From Chryseobacterium sp. SC28 (GTDB lineage Bacteria > Bacteroidota > Bacteroidia > Flavobacteriales > Weeksellaceae), in the NCBI RefSeq assembly GCF_003932955.1, contig NZ_QOVY01000001.1:62001-126000 (forward strand): a stretch of 64,000 nt of DNA. The letters run 5' to 3'. Positions 54,499-63,960 of this stretch are shown here, one piece after another; within the stretch, counting starts at the first letter, position 1, and the number at the start of each line of letters is the position of its first letter. The position numbers and the translations under genes are program-made. Below the pieces are notes generated by a model. That model had not been told where the DNA came from, made no database searches, and was given only the letters and a program-made list of their open reading frames with translations.

Positions 54499-55401
54499 AT
54501 GAACAGAATATTTTCGCCTGGAAAGCTAATGCTGACCTCAGAATATGTTGCTGTTGATGGCGCTCTTGTCTTGGCTCTTCCCACAAAGCTTGGACAGTCG
54601 TTTTTTTTTGAAGAAAAAAATGATGACCAATCGCTAATCTTTTGGATCGCGTATCATCAAGACCAATTGTGGCTGGAGACTATCATTGACTATAAAACCT
54701 GGACAATCTTAAAAACCAACGATCAGAAATCGGCGGAATTCATTCTAAAAGTTCTGAAAAACGTTCAAGATCTTTCGGAAACCAAATTCAAAACCAACGA
54801 TTCTTATCATCTCAAGACCAATCTCGAGTTTCCGCCGGACTTCGGGTTGGGCAGCAGTGCTACTTTGATGAGCAATCTGGGACAGTGGGCAGCAGTAAAT
54901 CCATTTCTTCTAAATGAGCAAAGTCTCGGCGGAAGTGGTTACGATGTGGCTGTAGCCAAGGAAAAATCTGCCGTTTTGTACAAGCGCTTTCCCGAAAGAA
55001 TTTATAAAAGGGTTAATTATGAGCCGGCTTTCAAAGATGAATTAATTTTCGTTCACCTCAATCAAAAGCAAGACACCCGCGAGGGCATCAGGCATTACCA
55101 ATCAAAACCGAAGTCGCAAGATTTGATTAAAGAATTTGATGTGTTGACCGAAGCCGTTTTTCGGAGTCAAATTTTGGAAGAATTTTCCGAATTAATGACG
55201 ATCCACGAGCAAAAATTGTCCGATTTTCTCGAAATGCCGACTGCGAAAGAAAAATATTTTCACAATTATCCGAACTTCGTCAAAAGTTTAGGAGCCTGGG
55301 GAGGAGATTTCGTTCTGACGGCTAAATCCGGCGATTACAAATCCTATTTTAACCGGCAGGGCTATCACCAAATCTTTTCTTGGCAAGATTTAATGATGTG
55401 A
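54499..55401 (+). CDS. GYDIA-family GHMP kinase
   Basis: With the ATG at 54499 this is a 300-residue GHMP-superfamily protein starting NRIFSPGKLMLTSEYVAVDGA. It has the phosphate loop PPDFGLGSSATLMS near residue 115 and SLGGSGYDVAVAK near 148. The last motif corresponds to GYDIA, the name-giving motif, with Val for Ile. The group resembles mevalonate/homoserine kinases; its substrate is not established from sequence. It follows fabD closely and may be co-transcribed. Confidence 0.85.
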   Translation: MNRIFSPGKLMLTSEYVAVDGALVLALPTKLGQSFFFEEKNDDQSLIFWIAYHQDQLWLETIIDYKTWTILKTNDQKSAEFILKVLKNVQDLSETKFKTNDSYHLKTNLEFPPDFGLGSSATLMSNLGQWAAVNPFLLNEQSLGGSGYDVAVAKEKSAVLYKRFPERIYKRVNYEPAFKDELIFVHLNQKQDTREGIRHYQSKPKSQDLIKEFDVLTEAVFRSQILEEFSELMTIHEQKLSDFLEMPTAKEKYFHNYPNFVKSLGAWGGDFVLTAKSGDYKSYFNRQGYHQIFSWQDLMM

Positions 55402-55477
55402 GTTTTAACTAATTATGATATTTAGCTTTTCTGATGAATATCACTTAAAAAATAAGGCGATAATGCGCTGATATTTA

Positions 55478-55485
55478 TACATTTG
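55478..55485 (+). promoter_or_regulatory. -7 element for pckA
   Basis: TACATTTG matches TAnnTTTG and lies about 30 bases upstream of the pckA ATG. A -33 TTTG at standard spacing is not obvious. Confidence 0.4.
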
Positions 55486-55516
55486 TCTTAGAATTTAATC
55501 TTCAAAAAAATATAAA

Positions 55517-57130
55517 ATGGACAAGCTAAAATCTTACCTGGAACGTCAGGGCATTTCGAATCCCAAAGAAATTTTCTACAATCCAACCTACGAAGAAATT
55601 TTTCAGGCTGAAATAAATCCTAAAAACTCTGGTTTAGCGAGAGGCGTTCTTACCAAGTCCGGAGCTGTTGCTGTAAAAACCGGAAGATTCACCGGAAGAT
55701 CACCTAAGGACAGATACATCGTCAAAGATGATATTACGAAAGATACCATTTGGTGGGATGGCGTCATCAACCACCCGACTACCGTAGAAGTTTTTGACGA
55801 GTTGAAGGACATCGTAACCCAAGACCTGTCCGGCGAAAGCCTATACGTCATCGATACCTATTGCGGATCCAATCAAGATACGAGGCTGAAAGTAAGATTC
55901 ATAACAAAAGTCGCTTGGCAGGCACACTTCGTCATGAATATGTTCATCCGTCCTTCTCATTATGATCTTCAAAATTATGGCGAACCCGATTTTCTTGTTA
56001 TCAATTCATCGGAATCTGTAAATCCCAATTGGAAGGAGCACGGCCTCAATTCCGAAGTTTTCGTGATGTTTGATTTGACCAAAAAAATTCAAATCATTGG
56101 TGGAACGTGGTATGGCGGAGAGATGAAAAAAGGGATGTTCTCTATGATGAATTATTATCTTCCACTGAGGGGAATGGCTTCTATGCACTGCTCTGCAAAT
56201 GTGGGCGAAAAAGGCGACGTGGCGGTTTTCTTCGGACTATCCGGCACGGGCAAGACCACACTTTCTGCAGATCCTAAACGATATTTGATTGGCGATGACG
56301 AGCACGGCTGGGATCACAACGGCATCTTCAACTACGAAGGTGGATGCTATGCCAAAGTGATCGACCTAAGTCCTGAAAAAGAACCCGACATCTATGGAGC
56401 CATCCGGAGAGACGCCCTTTTGGAGAATGTGGTTATAGACGACGAGGGAAACGTAGATTATTCCGACGGTTCTATCACAGAAAATACGAGGGTTTCCTAT
56501 CCCATTTATTATATCAACAAGATTGTGCTGCCTTCTAAAGCGGGCCACGCCAATAAGATTATTTATCTTTCCGCAGACGCGTTCGGAGTTTTGCCTCCGG
56601 TTTCTATTTTGACAGAGTCTCAGGCGCAGTACCATTTTCTTTGTGGCTACACCTCCAAATTGGCAGGAACAGAACTCGGCATTACAGAGCCAACGCCTTC
56701 CTTTTCTCCGGCATTTGGAGAAGCATTTTTGACGCTTCACCCAACGATGTATTCCAAAACCTTGATTGGAAAAATGAAAGAACACAACGCGAAAGCATAT
56801 CTCGTAAACACCGGCTGGAACGGCACCGGCAAAAGAATTTCTCTCAAAGATACAAGAGCCATCATCGATGCCATCATAGACGGCAGCATCGAAGAAGCCG
56901 AGACAAGTTGCGTTCCAATTATGAATCTCACCTTCCCGGTTTCGCTACCGAATGTTTCCGAACATATCTTGGATCCGCGCGACACTTACGAAAATGCCTC
57001 AGATTGGGAAACCAAAGCCAAAGACCTGGCTGCCAGATACATCAAATATTTCGAACATTTTGCAGACAACGACGAAGCAAGAGCTTTGATTCCATCGGGA
57101 CCTGTGCTCTCGGAGGCTCATCAATCTTAA
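55517..57130 (+). CDS. pckA: Phosphoenolpyruvate carboxykinase (ATP)
   Basis: PckA makes PEP from oxaloacetate with ATP in gluconeogenesis. The 537-residue protein has [13 protein letters not shown] near residue 57, the kinase loop [16 protein letters not shown] near 237, [10 protein letters not shown] near 257 and [11 protein letters not shown] near 322. Length is normal for the ATP-dependent form. A strong terminator follows. Confidence 0.98.
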   Translation: MDKLKSYLERQGISNPKEIFYNPTYEEIFQAEINPKNSGLARGVLTKSGAVAVKTGRFTGRSPKDRYIVKDDITKDTIWWDGVINHPTTVEVFDELKDIVTQDLSGESLYVIDTYCGSNQDTRLKVRFITKVAWQAHFVMNMFIRPSHYDLQNYGEPDFLVINSSESVNPNWKEHGLNSEVFVMFDLTKKIQIIGGTWYGGEMKKGMFSMMNYYLPLRGMASMHCSANVGEKGDVAVFFGLSGTGKTTLSADPKRYLIGDDEHGWDHNGIFNYEGGCYAKVIDLSPEKEPDIYGAIRRDALLENVVIDDEGNVDYSDGSITENTRVSYPIYYINKIVLPSKAGHANKIIYLSADAFGVLPPVSILTESQAQYHFLCGYTSKLAGTELGITEPTPSFSPAFGEAFLTLHPTMYSKTLIGKMKEHNAKAYLVNTGWNGTGKRISLKDTRAIIDAIIDGSIEEAETSCVPIMNLTFPVSLPNVSEHILDPRDTYENASDWETKAKDLAARYIKYFEHFADNDEARALIPSGPVLSEAHQS

Positions 57131-57136
57131 TCACCA

Positions 57137-57174
57137 AAATCCCGCCGTTTCTTGGAACTTGGCGGGATTTTTCT
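57137..57174 (+). terminator. Rho-independent terminator after pckA
   Basis: A 10-base stem AAATCCCGCC (57137-57146) with GGCGGGATTT (57161-57170) leads into a T-rich run. The other bases of the 346-base gap up to 57476 show no gene; TAAATTTG at 57341-57348 could be a -7 element but lacks a partner. Confidence 0.9.
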
Positions 57175-57476
57175 TTTAAAACTTTCCGTTCATCTGCTCG
57201 CTCGGTATGTGGCAGTTCTGAATCTAACGTAGCATTTTTCCAAGGGATTTCAACTTTCGCCGCTTTTGGGTGACGGTAGCTCGTTGCTGAATTGGAAATG
57301 GTTATAATTTGCCGATTCGAAGATTTTGTCATTATTTTTTTAAATTTGGTAGTTTCGGACAGAACATATATTTCGTCAATTCGCTGGGAGTCATCCGACT
57401 AAGTGTTTTCAATCCATTGATTTTTTTTTTGTATTATTATTTTCTAATTTCAGAACGGTTTCAAAAAATAATTATA

Positions 57477-58250
57477 ATGAAGAAAATTGGATTAATAGGA
57501 TTCGGCAAAGCCGGAAAAGCAGTTGCCAATGTGATACTCCGCAACAGCGATTTTTCTTTGGAATGGGTGTTGAGAGACAGTACAATAATGGAAAATTCAT
57601 CGGCCAAAGAATTTCTAGGAATATCGGTGCAAGATCCGGGAGTAATACATTCACGGCAGAACACAGATTTGGACGACTTGCTATCGAGTCATCCGGTAGA
57701 TTTCATCATCGACTTTTCCGGCGCCGAAAGCATCTTCGGCTATGGCAAGAAGGCTGCCCAAAAGAAGATTAAAATTATATCTGCGATCTCTCACTATGGC
57801 GATGATGAGATCAAATTACTGAAGGATTTGGCTTTAGATACTGTCGTTTTCTGGTCGCCCAATATTACCTTGGGCGTCAATTACTTATTGTTTGCAGCGT
57901 CCTTGTTAAAAAGTATTGCGCCAGGCGTGGATATTGAAGTTATCGAAGAGCATTTCAAATCCAAATCGGGCGTTTCGGGAACCGCCGTGAAGATTGCCGA
58001 AACTTTGGATATCGAAACCAAAAGCATCAACTCGATCCGCGCAGGCGGAATTGTCGGAAAGCACGAAGTCATTTTCGGATTTCCTTATCAGACGGTGAGA
58101 CTCGTTCACGAATCTATTTCGCGCGAGGCATTTGGAAGTGGTGCCTTATTCGTTGCTGAAAACCTTAAAAATAAACTAAACGGATTTTACAGTTTTGATG
58201 ACATCTTAAGACCGTACTTTTTCGGCCAAACGCAAACTATCCTGTCCTAA
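57477..58250 (+). CDS. dapB: Divergent 4-hydroxy-tetrahydrodipicolinate reductase-like protein
   Basis: DapB reduces the dihydrodipicolinate intermediate in lysine/diaminopimelate synthesis. The 257-residue protein has the NAD(P) loop GLIGFGKAGKAVAN at 5-18 and a DapB-like core EVIEEHFKSKSGVSGTA near residue 153. In Escherichia coli DapB this core contains HHRxKxDAPSGTA; here the second His is Phe and DAP is SGV, while the first His, the Lys and SGTA remain. It may be a true DapB of a diverged branch or a related reductase. ATG 57477 gives a normal start. Confidence 0.75.
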   Translation: MKKIGLIGFGKAGKAVANVILRNSDFSLEWVLRDSTIMENSSAKEFLGISVQDPGVIHSRQNTDLDDLLSSHPVDFIIDFSGAESIFGYGKKAAQKKIKIISAISHYGDDEIKLLKDLALDTVVFWSPNITLGVNYLLFAASLLKSIAPGVDIEVIEEHFKSKSGVSGTAVKIAETLDIETKSINSIRAGGIVGKHEVIFGFPYQTVRLVHESISREAFGSGALFVAENLKNKLNGFYSFDDILRPYFFGQTQTILS

Positions 58251-58292
58251 AAAAGTAGCGTTCTTTGCGAATCTGCATCCAAAAAAGCAATG

Positions 58293-59291
58293 TCAAACCA
58301 AGACCGCTTGGGAATTTTCAAAGTCCTTGTTTTGGCCGAAGTTTGAAAGACTCGTCAAAGTGGAACTTGCAATCTGAAGCAGCGCCTCCGACGTAAAGAA
58401 AGCCTGATGCGCAGTTACCAAAACATTGGGAAAACTCATTAACCTCTGGATGGTGTCGTCCTCAATAATCGTATGCGAAAGATCTCGGAAAAATAATTTC
58501 TCCTCCTGCTCATAAACATCAATACCGAGATAACCGACATGTTTGGACTTCAGCCCATCGATTACCGATTTGGTATCGATCAAAGCACCACGGCTGGTAT
58601 TGATAATCATAACGTTTTCTTTCATCTGACCAATCGACTCTTTATTAATCAAATGATGCGTGGCCTCCATCAGCGGACAATGAAGCGAGATGATGTCGGA
58701 CTGTGCCAGCAGATTGTCTAAGCTGACATACTCAATTCCCAACGCCTGCAAACCCTCGCTTGGTGCCACGTCGTAAGCTAAAACTCGAGCACCAAATCCT
58801 TGTGCTATTTTCGCAAATGCTTTCCCGATATTTCCGGTTCCGATGACTCCGATGGTTTTTTGGTAAAGATTAAATCCCATCAATCCGTTCAAAGAAAAAT
58901 TTTGCTCGCGAACCCTGTTGTAAGCCTTGTGCGTTTTTCGGTTTAGCGTCAGGATCATTGCCATCGCATGCTCGGCCACGGCTTCCGGCGAATAAGCCGG
59001 CACTCTGCAGACGCGCAGACCGAGACGTTTGGCAGCCTCCAGATCTACATTGTTGAAGCCGGCACATCGCATGGCAATATATTGTACGCCCTTTTGAGAC
59101 AGAGATTGCAAGACTTCGGCATTCAAATTATCATTTACGAAAGCGCAGACCGCATCAGAATGATCGATGACATTCAGAATGTGCGGACCAAGATGCGTTT
59201 CGAAATAATCGAGTTCAAAATTAAAATCCTTATTGACTTTGTCAAAGAATTCTTTGTCGTACGGCTTGGTAGAGAAAAAGGTCACTTTCAT
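58293..59291 (-). CDS. ldhA: D-lactate dehydrogenase-like 2-hydroxyacid dehydrogenase
   Basis: This 332-residue NAD-dependent enzyme has the dinucleotide loop GVIGTGNIGKAFAKIA near residue 148, the catalytic Arg in INTSRGALID near 233, Glu in GIDVYEQEE near 261 and His in VTAHQAFFT near 294. The stretches FNNVDLEAAKRLGLRVCRVP and AYSPEAVAEHAM are typical of D-LDH. It probably interconverts pyruvate and D-lactate. It converges with the dapB-like gene. Confidence 0.92.
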   Translation of the reverse strand: MKVTFFSTKPYDKEFFDKVNKDFNFELDYFETHLGPHILNVIDHSDAVCAFVNDNLNAEVLQSLSQKGVQYIAMRCAGFNNVDLEAAKRLGLRVCRVPAYSPEAVAEHAMAMILTLNRKTHKAYNRVREQNFSLNGLMGFNLYQKTIGVIGTGNIGKAFAKIAQGFGARVLAYDVAPSEGLQALGIEYVSLDNLLAQSDIISLHCPLMEATHHLINKESIGQMKENVMIINTSRGALIDTKSVIDGLKSKHVGYLGIDVYEQEEKLFFRDLSHTIIEDDTIQRLMSFPNVLVTAHQAFFTSEALLQIASSTLTSLSNFGQNKDFENSQAVLV

Positions 59292-59346
59292 AATGTAAAG
59301 TTATAAAAATCGGTTCTAAAAGAAATTTTAGCGTATTGATTTTTCA

Positions 59347-59688
59347 TCATTCATCCCTATTTTTCATTGCCAACTTTTTATCGATCCAAATGGTTGCGAA
59401 GGGGAAAAATGCTGCCATCAAAGCAAATACAAATTCCTCATCGTCCCAGGCAAAGATCTTCCTGCCGGGTAGCAGAAGCAAAAGGTACAAACTGAAAAAT
59501 AATCCGTGGATATTGCCGATAATGATGATATAAATCGTTGGGAGCAACTCATCGTGATTGGTTCGGATCCAGATCATTGCAGTAAAAAGCAAAAACCACG
59601 AAATGGCTTCTGCAACGCAAATCTGGTGGAACCATTTGATGATTTTTTCTTCAGGATATTTTGAAAAAAATTTTTGGATGATGTTCAT
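59347..59688 (-). CDS. DUF3817 small membrane protein
   Basis: This 113-residue protein has about three membrane helices with FHQICVAEAISWFLLF, IGNIHGLFFSLYLLLL and the short aqueous loop between. These match the DUF3817 family, whose function is unknown. It lies between nadD and the D-lactate dehydrogenase gene on the minus strand with gaps of about 55 bases. Confidence 0.82.
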   Translation of the reverse strand: MNIIQKFFSKYPEEKIIKWFHQICVAEAISWFLLFTAMIWIRTNHDELLPTIYIIIIGNIHGLFFSLYLLLLLPGRKIFAWDDEEFVFALMAAFFPFATIWIDKKLAMKNRDE

Positions 59689-59744
59689 ATCAAGGCAAAG
59701 ATAAGGGAAAAACGGAGACTTCAGAACGAATTGCGATCAGCTTT

Positions 59745-60335
59745 TTATTTGTAAAACGAAGAACCATCGAGATATTCAAAAACTTCCGGAGGCAGCATTG
59801 GGCGCACGTTTTTGCCAGATTTTATCATATTACGGATCTCTGTGGCAGACAATTCTATAATCGGTGCATCGATGAGATGAATATTTTCGTGTTGCAGATA
59901 ATCGTTTTTTGTTTTGTCATCCGAAATCCTCGGATACACGATTATTTGATATCTGTCCAACAACAATTCGTGGTTTTTCCATTTGTGAAGATTTCCCAGA
60001 TTGTCTTCTCCCATAATTAAGGCGAAGGAATAATCCGGATATTTTTCTGTCAAATACGTCAATGTATCGATCGTGTAGCTGGGAACCGGCAACGAGAATT
60101 CGACATTCGAGGCACGCATTTTCGGATAATTTTTGATGGCCAATTGCACCATATCCAGACGATTATGGTCCCGAAGCAAAGATTTTTTGTCCTTCAGTGG
60201 ATTTTGCGGGCTGACGACAAACCACAGCTCGTGCATATCAGAATTTTCAAGAATATAATTTCCCAAAATCAAATGCCCAATGTGAATGGGATTGAAAGTA
60301 CCAAAAAAAAGGCCGATCTTCTTGCGGTTTTCCAA
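59745..60335 (-). CDS. nadD: Nicotinate-nucleotide adenylyltransferase
   Basis: NadD adenylates nicotinate mononucleotide in NAD synthesis. The 196-residue protein has the nucleotidyltransferase motif GLFFGTFNPIHIGHL at 8-22 and the second signature ELSATEIRNMI near 157. Length is normal. It lies 62 bases from the ctlX-like gene on the same strand. Confidence 0.96.
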   Translation of the reverse strand: MENRKKIGLFFGTFNPIHIGHLILGNYILENSDMHELWFVVSPQNPLKDKKSLLRDHNRLDMVQLAIKNYPKMRASNVEFSLPVPSYTIDTLTYLTEKYPDYSFALIMGEDNLGNLHKWKNHELLLDRYQIIVYPRISDDKTKNDYLQHENIHLIDAPIIELSATEIRNMIKSGKNVRPMLPPEVFEYLDGSSFYK

Positions 60336-60397
60336 AATTTTAAGCGTTTTTTGAACCTCAAATTTAGAGAATTAAAATGTCTTGATAAAGTATTCTC

Positions 60398-61318
60398 TCA
60401 CCATTTCTTCGGCAAGAAAACCTCAGCCAGCATACATCTCGCGCTGCCGCCGCCGTTGGTTTCTATGGTTTCCAAATCCGAATAGACGATTTGGCAATAA
60501 TTTTTGATGGCCGAGATTTGGTTTTGATTTAAAGATTGATAAGCCCTTTGACTCATTACCAAAAATTTTTCGCCCGACCTATTTTGAACTTCGAGCATAT
60601 TTCCTGCAAAATGCTGCATCTGCTCTTCTGAAATCTCCAATAGTTCTTTCCCCGATTTTTTGATAGTATCGGCCACCTTTTGACGTTCTGCTTCATCATC
60701 GATGCAATTCAAACAGATCACGACAAAATGCTCTGCAACGCTCATCATCACATTGGTATGGTAGATGGGCAATCTTTCGTTTCCGGCATTTTGGTAAGAA
60801 TGGAAGACGACCGGTTGGAAGCCAAACTCGCTGCAGAATTTTCTGAAAAGACCTTCATCCAGCCGCAAAGAAACCGATCCGTACGCGATTTTGTTTTCGT
60901 GGTCGAAAATCATACTGCCTGTACCCTCTAAATATTTATTGTCTTTTTCCGCACTTGAATAATCCACCACTCTGCTGACCTCAAATTGTTCTTTGATCTT
61001 GTCGATAATATCAAGCCGCCTTTCCAAGCGTCTGTTTTCGGCAAACATCGGATAGAGAACGACCGTTCCGTCGTGGTGAAAACTGACCCAGTTGTTTGGA
61101 AAAATAGAATCCGGCGTTTCGGGATCTTGCGTATCTTTTATGACGATGACCTCAATGCCTTTTGAGCGCAGTTTCTCTACAAAAGCGCGGAACTCTGCAA
61201 GTGCTTTTTTCTGAACATCGCCTGTCTGCCGCTTCTGGAAGTAATTATTGACTGCTGTTTGCGTATTAAAACCGAATGCCACGGGCTCGATCATTAGAAC
61301 CGTATCTGTAGTTTGCAT
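60398..61318 (-). CDS. ctlX: Amidinotransferase-superfamily hydrolase, CtlX type
   Basis: This 306-residue protein belongs to the guanidino-modifying superfamily (arginine deiminase, dimethylargininase). It has IFPNNWVSFHHDGTVVLYPM near residue 73, typical of citrulline utilisation hydrolase CtlX, and the nucleophilic Cys at about 295 in NGGGSARCMLAE. CtlX is linked to citrulline breakdown in Francisella and Bacteroidota; that is family knowledge. It lies 29 bases from a second superfamily member. Confidence 0.85.
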   Translation of the reverse strand: MQTTDTVLMIEPVAFGFNTQTAVNNYFQKRQTGDVQKKALAEFRAFVEKLRSKGIEVIVIKDTQDPETPDSIFPNNWVSFHHDGTVVLYPMFAENRRLERRLDIIDKIKEQFEVSRVVDYSSAEKDNKYLEGTGSMIFDHENKIAYGSVSLRLDEGLFRKFCSEFGFQPVVFHSYQNAGNERLPIYHTNVMMSVAEHFVVICLNCIDDEAERQKVADTIKKSGKELLEISEEQMQHFAGNMLEVQNRSGEKFLVMSQRAYQSLNQNQISAIKNYCQIVYSDLETIETNGGGSARCMLAEVFLPKKW

Positions 61319-61347
61319 TTTTAAAATTCAATAAAATATAAGTAAAA

Positions 61348-62268
61348 TTATTCTCTAACCAGTGGAAGCGTAGAACATCGCAATAGTCCGCCCATTTTTG
61401 AAATCTCCCGATAAGGAATTTCTTCCACCGTGATGCCCCATTCGTTGCGAAAATGATCGTTCATCCGGGTGAAAGTTTCATCGGAAACCACAACATCTGG
61501 CGCAATGGAAAATACGTTGGGGAACATCTGAAACATCTCTTCAGTATTGATGTGAAAGCAGTTCTCTTCTCCAAAAATATCTATCACCAATTGGTAATCG
61601 TCCTCATCTACAAATCCGCCTTTGTAAATCACACATTTGTCTTTTCCGATGGGATTAAAAGTGCAATCCAAATGCAAAATGCCCTCGTACGGATCGGTAT
61701 CATTTTTTTTAAGATCGAGGTCGATGATTCTTTTCTTTGGAAAATATTCTTTCAATATTTCAATGGCATATTCGTTGGTTCTGGCGGTTTTCAGGTTTCG
61801 ATAATCCGGGCTGTAGCTGGTCCCGATGAACAGAAACTCGTCCCAAACGATGACGTCGCCGCCTTCGATGTGCGCTTTTTCCGGAAGATTGATGACGTTT
61901 CTCCAAGAGACTTTGTCGATGATATGCCGGTAAGCTTCCTGCTCATCGGCGCGATCTGGGATGATATTGGAAATAATCATTTTGTCCTCGATGACGAAGG
62001 CGACATCGCGGGCAAAAACCTGGTTGTAATCTTTAATAATTTTCGGCCGGAAGACCTCCACGTCATATTTTTTCAAGACCTTTTCGAATTGGGTCATCTC
62101 GAAAATGATGTCTTCTTCTTTGGGATAGGTATTATGGGCGATGCTGTAGTAGGATTTGGCATCGTAGCTTTCTGCAAGCGTAGGAATCGGACCGATGGAT
62201 TTTGGTTGTCCTAGAACGACGGATTTCAGCTTTCCTGTTTCGTTTTTAATATTAAGTTGGATTGACAT
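61348..62268 (-). CDS. Arginine deiminase/dimethylargininase-related hydrolase
   Basis: With the ATG at 62268 the protein is 306 residues; the longer reading from 62424 adds an N-terminus unlike the family. It has KSVVLGQPKSIGP at the start, VFARDVAFVIEDKMIISN near 88, HIEGGDVIVWDEFLFIG near 134, the catalytic His in LHLDCTFNPIG near 223, and the nucleophilic Cys at about 298 in MGGLLRCSTLPL. It should attack a guanidino compound such as arginine or a derivative; substrate unknown. It probably acts with the ctlX product. Confidence 0.85.
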   Translation of the reverse strand: MSIQLNIKNETGKLKSVVLGQPKSIGPIPTLAESYDAKSYYSIAHNTYPKEEDIIFEMTQFEKVLKKYDVEVFRPKIIKDYNQVFARDVAFVIEDKMIISNIIPDRADEQEAYRHIIDKVSWRNVINLPEKAHIEGGDVIVWDEFLFIGTSYSPDYRNLKTARTNEYAIEILKEYFPKKRIIDLDLKKNDTDPYEGILHLDCTFNPIGKDKCVIYKGGFVDEDDYQLVIDIFGEENCFHINTEEMFQMFPNVFSIAPDVVVSDETFTRMNDHFRNEWGITVEEIPYREISKMGGLLRCSTLPLVRE

Positions 62269-62388
62269 AGGATTGTAAGTGGAGCAAATATAATTAAAGC
62301 ATTCCAAAAAAGGAAGAATGCGCAATAATATCTCATTACAAGCAGTATCGGGGGTTTCTGCGTGAAGAATATTAACTATGTTGACAAA

Positions 62389-62421
62389 AAATAATCCCCA
62401 AAACAGCGTTTCAGGGATTAT
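62389..62421 (-). terminator. Terminator after gltA
   Basis: Arms ATAATCCC (62391-62398) and GGGATTAT (62414-62421) form a hairpin that, read on the minus strand, runs into a T-rich stretch. It lies just beyond the gltA stop. Confidence 0.8.
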
Positions 62422-62447
62422 CAATCGTTTCAGAAAGAGAATATCTA

Positions 62448-63734
62448 TTATCTGTTATTCATATCCACATAATCTCTTGGTGTAGCACCTTGGTAGATTT
62501 GTCTTGGTCTGCCAATCGGGTCACCTTTGAGTCTCATTTCCCGCCATTGGGCAATCCATCCCGGCAATCTTCCTAAGGCGAACATGACGGTGAACATTTC
62601 AGTCGGGATTCCTAAAGCTCTATAAATGATTCCTGAGTAGAAATCTACATTCGGGTATAATTTTCTTTCGATGAAATAGTCGTCTTCCAGCGCCACTTTT
62701 TCCAATTGCATCGCGATGTCTAAGGCTTTATCGTGAACTCCTAAGGAATCAAGAATGTCGTCGGCCGCTTTTTTGATGATTTTCGCTCTTGGATCAAAGT
62801 TTTTGTAAACGCGGTGTCCGAAGCCCATCAGACGGAAGCCATCGTTTTTGTCTTTGGCTTTTTCCACCCATTTGCTCACGTCGCCCCCATCTTTTTCGAT
62901 CAGTTCCAGCATTTCGATTACCGCTTGGTTGGCACCGCCGTGCAACGGACCCCAAAGTGCAGAAACGCCCGAAGCAATCGATGCGAAAAGTCCCGTATGT
63001 GCGGAACCTACCATTCGTACCGTAGAAGTCGAGCAATTTTGCTCGTGATCGGCGTGTAGGATCAGCAATTTGTCCAAAGCCGCTACCACGACCGGATCCA
63101 TCTGGAATTCCTGATTAGGAAGTTTAAATGTCATTTTGTAGAAATTTTCTACATAATTCAGGCTGTTGTCTCCGTGGTTGATGGGCAGGCCTTGCGTTTT
63201 TCTGTACGTCCACGCACAAAGGTGTGCAAATTTTGCAATCATTAATTCCGAGGCATGATCCAGATCTTCTTTGGATTTAACATTCACGGCAGTGGGATTA
63301 AAAGCCGTAAGCGCAGAGGTCATAGAAGAGAGAACGCCCATCGGATGGGCAGAACGAGGAAAAACATCGATTAACTTTTTAAGCTCGTCGGCAACAAAAT
63401 TATATTTCTTGATGCTGTTTTCGAAGTTGGCGAACTGCTCTGCGTTGGGTAATTCTCCGTGAAGCAAAAGATACATTACTTCCGTAAAATTAGAGTGTTC
63501 CGCAATCTGCTCGATTGGATATCCTCTGTACAGCAGTTCTCCTTTATCGCCATCCAGATAAGTGATTTCACTGATTGTAGCGCCCGTATTTTTGTAACCA
63601 AGATCCAAAGTGATTAGTCCCGTCTGATCTCTCAGTTTGGAAATATCTATGCCTCTGTCTCCGATGGTGCTTTCTACGATCGGGTACTCGTAATTTTTCC
63701 CGTCGTAATTTAATATAACCTTGTTGTCTGACAT
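62448..63734 (-). CDS. gltA: Citrate synthase
   Basis: Citrate synthase condenses acetyl-CoA with oxaloacetate to start the citric acid cycle. The 428-residue protein has the type II form: a beta-rich N-terminus, LHADHEQNCSTSTVRMVGS near residue 229, ALWGPLHGGANQAV near 260 and MGFGHRVYKNFDPRAKI near 300, which include the catalytic histidines; the Asp lies near residue 360. Length matches type II enzymes. A promoter lies 23-54 bases upstream. Confidence 0.98.
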   Translation of the reverse strand: MSDNKVILNYDGKNYEYPIVESTIGDRGIDISKLRDQTGLITLDLGYKNTGATISEITYLDGDKGELLYRGYPIEQIAEHSNFTEVMYLLLHGELPNAEQFANFENSIKKYNFVADELKKLIDVFPRSAHPMGVLSSMTSALTAFNPTAVNVKSKEDLDHASELMIAKFAHLCAWTYRKTQGLPINHGDNSLNYVENFYKMTFKLPNQEFQMDPVVVAALDKLLILHADHEQNCSTSTVRMVGSAHTGLFASIASGVSALWGPLHGGANQAVIEMLELIEKDGGDVSKWVEKAKDKNDGFRLMGFGHRVYKNFDPRAKIIKKAADDILDSLGVHDKALDIAMQLEKVALEDDYFIERKLYPNVDFYSGIIYRALGIPTEMFTVMFALGRLPGWIAQWREMRLKGDPIGRPRQIYQGATPRDYVDMNNR

Positions 63735-63757
63735 TTTAAAAACTTATTTTATTGTGT

Positions 63758-63788
63758 TAAATATAACACTTTATGTTGAAATAGTCAA
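63758..63788 (-). promoter_or_regulatory. Promoter for gltA
   Basis: On the minus strand TTG (63788-63786) is followed after 20 bases by TATATTTA (63765-63758), close to TTTG-N19-TAnnTTTG. It lies 24 bases before the gltA start codon. Confidence 0.6.
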
Positions 63789-63908
63789 CTGAGAAAAGTC
63801 ATATCAGGCAATTGATTTTATGGATGCCTGTAATTGAGCAATCTAAAGGACATCAACTCCTCAAACTTATAAGTATAATTAATTGATTATCAATTGTATT
63901 AAATTAAA

Positions 63909-63936
63909 AAAGCATTTGAAATATTCCAAATGCTTT
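63909..63936 (-). terminator. Terminator for the minus-strand gene at the right edge
   Basis: Arms AAAGCATTTG (63909-63918) and CAAATGCTTT (63927-63936) form a 10-base stem; read on the minus strand it is followed by a T-run. It lies 24 bases beyond the stop of the partial gene at the window end. Confidence 0.85.
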
Positions 63937-63960
63937 CCATAGTGATTTTTGGTAAAAATC

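Noticed and set aside
56641-57273. A 210-codon plus-strand frame overlapping pckA
   Set aside because: It lies in another frame of a clear pckA gene, is rich in His, Arg and Ser in the way shadow frames are, and matches no family.
57042-57332. A 96-codon minus-strand frame across the end of pckA and the following gap
   Set aside because: Half of it is antisense to pckA, it crosses a strong terminator, and the sequence is not family-like.
57341-57348. TAAATTTG upstream of the dapB-like gene
   Set aside because: No TTTG lies at a suitable distance, and the site is about 130 bases from the start codon.
61453-62214. A 253-codon plus-strand frame opposite the arginine deiminase-like gene
   Set aside because: It is antisense to a well-supported enzyme with full active-site motifs and has no domain pattern of its own.
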